A stretch of 46,845 nt of DNA from an uncultured Ignavibacteriales bacterium (GTDB lineage Bacteria > Bacteroidota > Ignavibacteria > Ignavibacteriales > Ignavibacteriaceae). The position numbers were made by a program, and so were the translations under genes. The stretch lies in the NCBI GenBank assembly GCA_937858935.1, contig CALLZX010000425.1, positions 1 to 46,845 of the forward strand, written 5' to 3'. The notes beneath the pieces are model-generated. The model saw only the letters and a program-made list of their open reading frames with translations, did not search any database and had not been told where the DNA came from. Numbering within the stretch: the first letter of the stretch is position 1; each line of letters opens with the position of its first letter. This document shows, in pieces, positions 32,762 through 41,400 of the stretch.

Positions 32762-34288
32762 TTGAAGTTAGGAAATAGATTTATTTTAAAAGCATTTATT
32801 TTATTAATAATAATTTTGGTCCCGGTTGAGTCATTCGCACAAGCATTTGATGGCTATACTTTATTTAGCCCGAATATGTCTCGTTATTCATATTTAGTTG
32901 ATATGAATAATCAAGTCGTTCATACGTGGACACATTCAAAGACTGGTGGATATTCCTGCTATTTGTTAGAAGATGGATCTCTAATGAGATCTGCAGAATC
33001 TAGTAACTCACAATTAAATGGTGGAGGAGCTGCAGGAATAATTCAAAAAATAAGCTGGACCGGAAACGTGTTATGGGAGTATACTTATAGTAGTTCTACA
33101 TATCGTTCTCATCATGATTTTGCACCTATGCCGAATGGAAATGTTCTATTGATCGCCTGGGAAGTTAAAACTGCAACACAAGCCGTTCAATCTGGATTAA
33201 ATCATAGTGCCGTAATCTGGCCAGACCATATTGTCGAAATTCAACCTGTTGGAACTACCGGAGGAAATATTGTTTGGGAATGGCATTTCTGGGATCATCT
33301 GATTCAGGATTATAATCCTACTAAAGATAATTATGGTGTTGTCGCTAATCATCCGGAGCTTCTGGATATAAATGTTGGAAGCAGTGGACAAGGTGATTGG
33401 ACACATATAAATGGAATAAGTTATAATCCATCATTAGATCAGATTGTAATTTCTTCTCACGAACTTGATGAAATTTATGTTATCGATCATAGTACAACAA
33501 CACAAGAAGCGGCAAGTCATTTCGGAGGGAACAGCGGAAAAGGTGGAGATATTCTCTATCGATGGGGAAGGCCATCAAATTATGATGCTCCCGGCTCACA
33601 AATATATAATGTAGTTCACTGTTCTGTTTGGATTCCTGATAGTTTGGAAGGTGGTGGAAATATAATGGCATTCAATAATCGTGAGGGCCAATCTTCCTCA
33701 ATTGTTATGGAAATTGTTCCGCCGCGTGAAAACAATGGAAATTACTCCTGGACATCTGGAACAGCTTATTTACCGGCGTCAGCAAATTGGTCATATACAG
33801 CAACTGGATTTTATTCTAATCATCTTGGTGGATGCCAAAGATTACCGAATGGCAATACATTAATTATTGAATCTACTAGCGGATATTTATTTGAAGTTAA
33901 CTCTATCGGTAATGTGGTTTGGAGTTATAATCGAGGTGGAGAAGTTGCTAGAGCACAAAGATATGCTCCTGATTATCCTGGTTTGGCGATTATTTCAGAT
34001 TCAAACTCTGAAACCGAACTTCCAACAGAATATGATCTTGGTCAGAATTATCCGAATCCATTTAATCCTTCGACAAAAATTGATTTTGTAATTCCACAAA
34101 AGGATTTTGTTACAATAAAAGTATATGATTTGCTGGGAAATGAAATTGCGATTTTACTAAATGAAGAAAGAGAAAAAGGAAAACATACAGTTGAATTTAA
34201 TTCAGCACAATTATCAAGTGCAGTATATCTTTACGTAATTAATGCTGGAAATTTTATCTCTTCTAAAAAAATGATTTTTCTTAAATAA
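32762..34288 (+). CDS. Arylsulfotransferase-like protein with T9SS tail (paralog)
   Basis: This 508-aa paralog of the protein encoded at 28819 has a signal peptide (ending SFAQ), the same propeller core with YRSHHDFAPMPNGNVLLIAW, WTHINGISY, ISSHELDEIYVIDHS and NHLGGCQRLPNGN, and a T9SS tail (GQNYPNPFNPSTKI ... AVYLYVI) from about 419. It lacks the fibronectin-like module of its twin. Its start is TTG at 32762, with AGGAGG at 32752-32757 overlapping the previous stop. The first gene of the pair starts at ATG 28819. It is the last gene of the T9SS cluster and its likely terminator sits inside the convergent neighbour. Confidence 0.8.
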   Translation: MKLGNRFILKAFILLIIILVPVESFAQAFDGYTLFSPNMSRYSYLVDMNNQVVHTWTHSKTGGYSCYLLEDGSLMRSAESSNSQLNGGGAAGIIQKISWTGNVLWEYTYSSSTYRSHHDFAPMPNGNVLLIAWEVKTATQAVQSGLNHSAVIWPDHIVEIQPVGTTGGNIVWEWHFWDHLIQDYNPTKDNYGVVANHPELLDINVGSSGQGDWTHINGISYNPSLDQIVISSHELDEIYVIDHSTTTQEAASHFGGNSGKGGDILYRWGRPSNYDAPGSQIYNVVHCSVWIPDSLEGGGNIMAFNNREGQSSSIVMEIVPPRENNGNYSWTSGTAYLPASANWSYTATGFYSNHLGGCQRLPNGNTLIIESTSGYLFEVNSIGNVVWSYNRGGEVARAQRYAPDYPGLAIISDSNSETELPTEYDLGQNYPNPFNPSTKIDFVIPQKDFVTIKVYDLLGNEIAILLNEEREKGKHTVEFNSAQLSSAVYLYVINAGNFISSKKMIFLK

Positions 34289-34300
34289 TAAATATTTTTA

Positions 34301-34345
34301 TACCGGGAATTAATTATTTATTAGTAATGAGTTTCTTTCCCGGTA
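34301..34345 (+). terminator. Possible terminator of the T9SS cargo cluster, inside convergent gene
   Basis: A 9-bp perfect inverted repeat (34301-34309 TACCGGGAA with 34337-34345 TTCCCGGTA) encloses 27 bases. It is followed on the + strand by ATTTTGTTTT. It begins 13 bases after the last cluster stop and reaches into the 3' end of the minus-strand lactonase gene. The long loop weakens the call. Confidence 0.45.
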
Positions 34346-35240
34346 ATTTTGTTTTAATATTATAAAGTGAGTTTGTTTCAACCTCGGTTAGATAAAGTGT
34401 CCTATAATCAGCATCACCAAACTCAAGATTTGTCGGTTTACTACCTGGAGTTTCAATTTTCTGAATTAGTTTTCCCTCAGGTGAAAAAATATAGATTGCT
34501 TTCCCGCCAAAATGTGCAACAAATAAATTTCCTCCAACATCAAATTCAATTCCGTCTGGATCACCTCCGGGAATCTCAACAAACTCTTGCTTATCAATTA
34601 ATTCATTTTCTTTCGTGATTGTGTATCTAAATATTTTTTGTTTCGCAGATTCACATACATAAAGTTTTCCATCAATAGGAGAAATATTTATACCGTTTGG
34701 AAATGCTAAACTGTCTTCAATAAGTTTTGTCTCTTTAGTATTTGCATCCACAAAAAATATTCTGCCGTCTAACATATTTTTATCATAACTCTTCGGATCA
34801 GTAAAAAATAGATTACCATTCTTATCAAAAGTTAAATCATTTGGCCGATTAAATTTTTCTCCCTTGTAACCATCAGAGTAAACTTCAATTCTACTGTCCG
34901 GGCTTACTCGAAGTATTTTTCCTTTACCATATTCACAAACGAATAAGCTACCATCATACCCAAATGCTAACCCATTTGTTTTTTCGATTAACAATGAATC
35001 GTCCACTTTTGAAATGAAAGTATCTTTAACCCCTTCAGAATATCTTGTAATCCAACCACCGTAGCAGTTTGAGATACATATTGTGAATTTGCCATCGAAA
35101 GCTGGTCCTTCAGGAAAATTTAACGCATCAGCAACTTTTACCCATTTTTCGTTTATATCGATAATCTGAGCGTTGAGATTAACTGTAAACCGAGATATAA
35201 AAACCATTATAAGGGTAATGAGGTATAAAATATTTTTCAT
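34314..35240 (-). CDS. Exported SMP-30/gluconolactonase-like beta propeller
   Basis: This 308-aa protein has a signal peptide (about 1-24) and an SMP-30/LRE propeller. The family-like pattern includes LNFPEGPAFDGK near the start, KTNGLAFGYDGSLFVCEYG, FNRPNDLTFDKNGNLFFTDP, AFPNGINISP, and PGGDPDGIEFDVGGNLFVAH. The Glu of PEGPAF and the Asn/Asp residues of RPND and DPDG are the metal-site positions in characterised family members. It is probably a periplasmic lactonase or lactone-binding enzyme; the substrate is unknown. It is transcribed away from the MetX-like hydrolase gene at 35336, which also encodes an exported protein, so the two may share a control region of 95 bases. Confidence 0.85.
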   Translation of the reverse strand: MKNILYLITLIMVFISRFTVNLNAQIIDINEKWVKVADALNFPEGPAFDGKFTICISNCYGGWITRYSEGVKDTFISKVDDSLLIEKTNGLAFGYDGSLFVCEYGKGKILRVSPDSRIEVYSDGYKGEKFNRPNDLTFDKNGNLFFTDPKSYDKNMLDGRIFFVDANTKETKLIEDSLAFPNGINISPIDGKLYVCESAKQKIFRYTITKENELIDKQEFVEIPGGDPDGIEFDVGGNLFVAHFGGKAIYIFSPEGKLIQKIETPGSKPTNLEFGDADYRTLYLTEVETNSLYNIKTKLPGKKLITNK

Positions 35241-35335
35241 TATTGGTCCAAATTTCTTTTGAATAATTCTTCTTAATGCTTAATCAAATTTATAGATTTT
35301 ATATGAATATAAATTAACTTTATTAAAATAGCCTT

Positions 35336-36358
35336 ATGAAAAAATTATTAGCATTCTCCATTATTATTTTTATAATCAGTTCAATTCAATTTGCTAATGC
35401 CCAGCAAAAATTTGCCGAGATTGGTAATCTTAAACTTATTAGTGGTGATGTAATTGAAAATTGTAAAATAGGATTTAGAACTTTTGGGAAATTGAATCAG
35501 GACTCAAGTAACGCGATTATTTTTCCAACCTGGTTTGAAGGAACGACAGATGATATTTCTCGTCTTATTCAAAAGTATAGTTTTTTAGATACAACAAAGT
35601 ATTTTATAATTGCGATTGATGCTTTAGGGAATGGGGTTTCTTCATCTCCATCCAACTATAATATCTATAAGATAAAATCATTTCCTGAGATTACTATCAG
35701 TGATATGGTAAACTCTCAGTATAAGTTTATTTCTGAAAACATGAATTTAAACCATCTATTTGCAGCTGTTGGGGGTTCTCTAGGCGCAATGCAAGTTTTG
35801 GAATGGTCTATTGCTTACCCAGACTTCGTATCAAATGTTGTTGCATATGTTGGTACCCCTAAAATGAGCACATATGATTTGCTCTGGATAAATACACAAC
35901 TAAACATTATAGAAACTGGAAAGAAATACGGCGTCACTGAAAAGGAAATTAGAAAATCTCTTGCCATGATGATGGCCGGAATTGGAAAGACACCCGATTA
36001 TTTTACTGAAAAAATCAAACCTCAAGATTTTCCAAAATACATTAATAATTTTGATAAAGAGTATTCAAACATTTTTACTATGGAGGATTACGAGTTTCAA
36101 CTTAAGTCTATTTCAAAACATGATATCTCAATTCAATTTGGTGGATCAATGGAAGAAACAGCAAATCGAATAAAAGCAAAATTATTTTTCATTATTTCGG
36201 AAACAGATTTACTTATTAATCCAGCGGAAACTAAACGGTTCGCTGAACAAACTGAATCAAAAATACTATTATTGAAAAATAACTGCGGTCATCTTGCTGT
36301 AAGCTGTGAGATTGAAAGATGCCGAAAAGCAATATCAGAATTTTTTGAAAATAAATAA
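35336..36358 (+). CDS. Exported MetX-like alpha/beta hydrolase
   Basis: The 340-aa protein has a signal peptide (1-22, ending FANAQ) and an alpha/beta-hydrolase fold most like the homoserine O-acetyltransferase (MetX) group. Nucleophile Ser148 sits in GGSLGAMQVLEWS, a MetX-type elbow. Further family segments are AIDALGNGVSSSP and FPEITISDMV. A likely catalytic His319 lies in NNCGHLAVS, and an Asp in SETDLLINPAE. Known MetX enzymes are cytoplasmic, so a signal peptide and a propeller-type lactonase neighbour point to a different, periplasmic reaction. It may be an acyltransferase or esterase; the substrate cannot be read. Confidence 0.82.
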   Translation: MKKLLAFSIIIFIISSIQFANAQQKFAEIGNLKLISGDVIENCKIGFRTFGKLNQDSSNAIIFPTWFEGTTDDISRLIQKYSFLDTTKYFIIAIDALGNGVSSSPSNYNIYKIKSFPEITISDMVNSQYKFISENMNLNHLFAAVGGSLGAMQVLEWSIAYPDFVSNVVAYVGTPKMSTYDLLWINTQLNIIETGKKYGVTEKEIRKSLAMMMAGIGKTPDYFTEKIKPQDFPKYINNFDKEYSNIFTMEDYEFQLKSISKHDISIQFGGSMEETANRIKAKLFFIISETDLLINPAETKRFAEQTESKILLLKNNCGHLAVSCEIERCRKAISEFFENK

Positions 36359-36387
36359 TTAAACGATGTAGCCACATAAGCATTAGA

Positions 36388-36840
36388 CTACATACGTGGA
36401 TATTTACCCGTCAATTTATTAATCCACCTGTGAAATTTGTGAATTGATTTGACGGGTTCTGCAAACATTAATATACACTCATCAGCAACATAATTAATTC
36501 CCTTTTCTTTACAGAAATTGATTGCATTTTTAGAAGATGAGCCCTGCTGCATCCAAACATTTTTAATATTCAAATCATTAGCTACATGAATTACTTCTTC
36601 GGTTTCGGCAGGGGGTACAATAGTTATAATTCCTTCTATAGGGTGATCAATTTTAAAAAGTGATGTGTAGAGCTTAATATTATTTGAAAATCCACCGATT
36701 CTATTCACAGCGAATACTGTATATCCATTATCCTTTAGATGATTATAAACTGAAGCACCAAATCCTTTTCCTGTTCTGGAAACACCAACAACAGCAATAT
36801 TTTTTAATTTTATAAATGATTTTATTGATTCGCTTTTCAT
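36388..36840 (-). CDS. CoA-binding protein (CoA_binding_2 family)
   Basis: This 150-aa cytoplasmic protein is a single Rossmann-like CoA-binding domain. It shows the start IKLKNIAVVGVSRTGKGFGA (glycine-rich nucleotide loop), VFAVNRIGG, EGIITIVPPAETEEV and the closing NVWMQQGSSSKNAINFCKEKG with the conserved Cys-Ile-Leu segment VADECILMFAEP. Members of this group resemble the CoA-binding part of succinyl-CoA synthetase alpha subunits but lack the ligase domain, and their biological role is not settled. It converges with the MetX-like gene with 29 bases between. Confidence 0.85.
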   Translation of the reverse strand: MKSESIKSFIKLKNIAVVGVSRTGKGFGASVYNHLKDNGYTVFAVNRIGGFSNNIKLYTSLFKIDHPIEGIITIVPPAETEEVIHVANDLNIKNVWMQQGSSSKNAINFCKEKGINYVADECILMFAEPVKSIHKFHRWINKLTGKYPRM

Positions 36841-36965
36841 AAATTATTTCCTATGTAAATAACTTCACAATATTACAATTAATTATGTAAAATATTTAAT
36901 GAAATTAATCACATTTTAGTTTTACAAATGCTAAGTATTGATTTCATAAAATATCTTCATTTACT

Positions 36966-36973
36966 TAACTTTG
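36966..36973 (+). promoter_or_regulatory. Possible -7 element upstream of purF
   Basis: TAACTTTG matches TAnnTTTG and lies 35 bases before the purF ATG. The nearest upstream TTG (36938-36940) is 25 bases away, longer than usual, so the promoter is tentative. Confidence 0.3.
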
Positions 36974-37008
36974 TTCGCAAATTATTTACAACTAAATCTT
37001 AAGAAAAA

Positions 37009-38490
37009 ATGAATTACGAAGAAGACAAACCTCTTTCCTATTGTGGTATTTTTGGCATATATGGTTCTAATACGGCATCTGCGCAAGCTTATTATGGTTT
37101 GCATGCTTTACAACATCGTGGGCAGGAGGCAAGTGGAATCGTAACTCGTTCTTTTAATGGAAATAATCGCGCCCACTTTAATATTATAAAAGGTGAAGGT
37201 TTAGTGTCTGAAGTTTTCGCTGATCATAATCTGCTTTCGGATTCTCTTTATGGAGATGCTGCTATTGGTCACAATAGATATTCAACAACAGGTGCTGCTA
37301 AATCAAGAAAAAACATTCAGCCGTTTATGGTTAACTACAGAATGGGAAACCTTGCAATCGGCCATAACGGAAATCTTACAAATGCAAAAGAACTTAGAGA
37401 AGAACTGGTTAATGAAGGTGCTATATTTCAGACAACAAGTGATACAGAAGTTATTCTTCATCTGATCGCTCGAAGTAAACTTGATAATCAAGTTGATCAG
37501 ATACTGGAGGCACTTAGAAAAATCGAAGGTGCTTATTGTGTTGTCATTCTTACTGATGATAAATTAATAGCTGCGCGTGATCCACTTGGCTTTCGCCCAT
37601 TATCTCTAGGCAAATTAGATGATGCAATACTGGTTGCATCAGAAACTTGTGCGTTTGATATTCAGCGTGCAGAGTTTTTACGTGAAGTTGAAGCTGGGGA
37701 AATGATTGTAATAGATGATGAGTCAATAAAAACAAAATTGATAAAATCATTTCGAATTAAAGACATACCTGAACCACAAAAACATTGTGTATTTGAGTAC
37801 ATATATTTTTCACGTCCCGATAGTTTTATATTTGGACATAATGTTGATAAAATGCGCCGCAGATTAGGTAAAGAGCTTGCACGAAAACATCCGGTTACTG
37901 ATCCTGATGGTGAAAGAGTTTATGTAATCAGCGTTCCTGATAGTTCTAACACAACCGCTTTAGGTTATGCAAGAGAATTAGAAAAACAAGGAATTGATGC
38001 ACGTTTAGAAATTGGTTTAATTAGAAGTCACTATATTGGAAGAACTTTTATACAACCCGGACAAACAAACCGTGAAACCGGAGTTAGAATAAAATTCAAT
38101 ATCGTAAAAGGTGTTCTTGAAGGAAGAACAATTGTTGTAGTTGATGATTCGATAGTTAGAGGAACAACATCAAAACAGTTAGTTCATCTACTAAAGGAAG
38201 CAAATCCTAAATCCATTCACCTAAGAATATCATCCCCACCGATTATGCACCCATGTTTTTATGGGATGGATTTTCCTAGCAGCCAGGAATTAATCGCATT
38301 TCAAAAGAATGGCAATATCGAAGAGATAAAAAAGTATCTTGAAGTAGATAGCTTAGAATACTTAACTATCGATGAATTGTTGGAAGCAGTTTCTGAAGCA
38401 GGCAAGGATAATTTTTGCACAGCTTGTTTTTCAGGAATATATCCGACTAATGTAGATACCAACTTCAAGAAGGAGATGTATGAAGTTTAA
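37009..38490 (+). CDS. purF: Amidophosphoribosyltransferase
   Basis: PurF makes 5-phosphoribosylamine from PRPP and glutamine, the first committed step of purine synthesis. The 493-aa protein has an 11-residue propeptide before the nucleophile Cys12 (SYCGIFGIYG), as in the Bacillus-type enzyme that matures by cleavage. The glutamine amidotransferase domain includes LQHRGQEASGI, GHNRYSTTG and GHNGNL. The PRPP-binding loop VVVDDSIVRGTT is near 374-385. Four cysteines fit the [4Fe-4S] ligands of this type (KHCVFEY, HPCFYG, and FCTAC near the end). Its last 11 bases overlap the next gene. Confidence 0.95.
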   Translation: MNYEEDKPLSYCGIFGIYGSNTASAQAYYGLHALQHRGQEASGIVTRSFNGNNRAHFNIIKGEGLVSEVFADHNLLSDSLYGDAAIGHNRYSTTGAAKSRKNIQPFMVNYRMGNLAIGHNGNLTNAKELREELVNEGAIFQTTSDTEVILHLIARSKLDNQVDQILEALRKIEGAYCVVILTDDKLIAARDPLGFRPLSLGKLDDAILVASETCAFDIQRAEFLREVEAGEMIVIDDESIKTKLIKSFRIKDIPEPQKHCVFEYIYFSRPDSFIFGHNVDKMRRRLGKELARKHPVTDPDGERVYVISVPDSSNTTALGYARELEKQGIDARLEIGLIRSHYIGRTFIQPGQTNRETGVRIKFNIVKGVLEGRTIVVVDDSIVRGTTSKQLVHLLKEANPKSIHLRISSPPIMHPCFYGMDFPSSQELIAFQKNGNIEEIKKYLEVDSLEYLTIDELLEAVSEAGKDNFCTACFSGIYPTNVDTNFKKEMYEV

Positions 38491-41400
38491 TCAGTTTCTT
38501 ATTCTCGCCTCATTAATTTTATTAACCATCCCATCATTTGCACAAACAACATACTTTATTAAATATAAAAGTAATGTGCCGATTGATATTGTTGACTCAA
38601 AAATATCAGATCAGATAATTTCAAATTCAATTGGTGATAGACCAGTTTCGCTACCAAGCTATAATGTAGATTATCTTGCAAAAGGTTTGGGAAGGGGAGA
38701 CGAAGTTCTTGGAAGAGTTATTAAGGTGAACTTTTCAGAAAATGTTGATGAAGCAAATTTTACTTCTATGCTTTCTTCGGATAATGATATTGAGTACATA
38801 CAAAAATCTACAAACTACCAGTTAGATATTGTTCCAAATGATAGTTTAATATCTCAGCAGTGGGCATTACAAAAAATAAAAGCATTTGATGCCTGGGACA
38901 TCGCTCAAGGAGTTGATACTGTTTTATTAGGAATTATTGATACTGGAATTGATTATAATCATCCTGATTTGGCAAATAAAATTTTTGTTAATTCTGGTGA
39001 AACTGGCACAGATCAATTTGGTAACGATAAAAAAAGTAATGGAGTTGATGATGATGGAAATAGTTTTATTGATGATTATCGTGGTTGGGATTTTACTGAT
39101 AGAGTCGGTTTTCCTTTTGATTCAACCGGTGGTGATTATTTAGATTGGGATAATGATCCTTTTGATGATCAAGGACACGGAACTTATATTTCTGGCATTG
39201 CTGGTGCTGAATCAAATAATCTTTATGGAATTTCAGGTGCTGCGCCAAAAATTAAATTATTAACTCTCAGGGCTTTCGATCCGGGTGGATATGGAGAAGA
39301 AGATGATGTTGCAGCAGCAATATTGTATGCAGTGGTTATGGGTTCCAAAGTAATTAATATGAGTTTTGGTGATAATGCTTTTTCATACGTGTTAAGAGAT
39401 GTAATTCGCTATGCTTATTCGCAAGATGTTATTTTAATTGCAAGTGCAGGTAATTCAGGCTCTAGCGCGCCACATTATCCTTCAGGTTATTCCGAAGTAA
39501 TTTGCGTAGGTAATTCAACACAGGAAGATTATGTAGCCGGTAGTTCAAACTTCGGTTCAACAATAGACTTAGTTGCTCCAGGTTCACTTATAATGACGAC
39601 TGCTAAAAATTCTGGTTATGCTCTTATTAGCGGAACTTCTGCTTCGGCACCATTTGTATCTGCCGCTGCTTGCTTAGTTTTATCTAAGCAAAGTTTTACT
39701 AATGAAGAAATTAAACAAATATTAAAATCAACTTCAGATGATATTGGTGAATCTGGCTGGGATTTAAGAAGCGGCGCCGGAAGATTAAATATTCTTAAAG
39801 CTCTTTCAGTTACTGCACCTTCAATAATTAAGTTTCATACTCCAACTCAGGACTTTGCAACATCAGGAAATAATATTACAATTGTTGTCTCAGTCCTTTC
39901 CCCCTACTTTACAAATTATAGTTTGGAAGTGGGCACAGGTTTTAATCCAACCAATTGGCTCCCTCTAATTACAAATAGTCTTACTCAAATTTCTAATCAG
40001 GAAATTTTTAATTTAAATGTTAGTGGTTATTTAGATTCAGTTTATACTTTAAGATTGATTGTTAATCAAACTACTGGTAGAACTCTTGAGGAACGTATTA
40101 ATTTTCATATTGATAGGACAGCACCGGTAACTGAATTGATTTCTATGATTCCAGCATTCTATGGTGATAAAGCAACAGTCCTAGCAGCAATGTATACAGA
40201 TGATCCGTCGGTAGTAAAAATGTATTATCGTGTATTTGGTGAACCCCAATTTAATTTTGTAACCTTAGATGGATTCACAATTAACAATCAGTTCGTAAAA
40301 TCACTCCATTATGGTTTCATTCCAAAAGATCTAGTTAGTCAGAATACTTTATATGAAATATATTTTGAGGCTGAAAATCTTGTAGGACTAAAATCTGAGG
40401 TAAAGAATAATGGTGAATATTTTATCCTCCCAACAACTTATAACGCTGAAATATCAACCGAATATAAATTACCATATACATTGCCTGCCGGAAGTATCTT
40501 TGAAAAATCACTTGCTTTAACCTCAAGTAATAATAATAATATAATTCTTAGAACTAATTCAAATCCAAAAGTTTCTTCAATTTATAATTTTGAAAATGAT
40601 ACATTTACGTTAATTGATTCGCTGAATGAAAAGATCGTTAAAGATGTGGGAGATTTTAATGGAAATGGATTGACAGATTTATTAAACTATTTTGTTCGTG
40701 ATGGATTTATAGATGAACAGACATCTTTAAATTCATCAACATTTACACAAAAATATTCAAACACTGGTAGTAAGTTTTGGCCTATACTTGCACGTGACAT
40801 TGATGCAGATGGAATTGTTGAAGTATTTTCAGTTCAAAATGATACGACAGTTGAGGTTTGGGAAGTGCAATCAAATCTAAACTTAACTAAAGCAACATCC
40901 TTGAAGAATTTTTCTCCTGTAGGTTTTGGTGGGAATATTATCAACTCCCCAAATGCCGTAGTTGATGATATTGATGGTGATGGGATAAGTGAATTCTGGA
41001 TGATTGATCAGGATGGTGATATTTATAGCTATAAGATCACTGGTAATAACCAATTTGTTGAACAATATGTGGTTCCAACTCAATTCCTTGGTTCCTCAGC
41101 TTATCTTACAAGCGGAGATTTTGATGGAGATGGTAAAAACGAGTTAGCTGTTTTACTTCATTCAATTGATGAATTGGATGTCTCGCCATTCTATCGTTTG
41201 GTTATTTTCAATCTTAATGGTGCTTCAGTAAATTTTATTATGGATCAAGCATTAATTGATGCTTCAACTGAATTCAATAATGCATTTAGAAAATCAGAAA
41301 ACAGTATAAGATTGAACGATCTTAACAATGATGGTGATGATGAATTGATCTTATTTGTTTTTCCTTATGCTTATATTATTCAAAGAGATTTTAGCGATAA

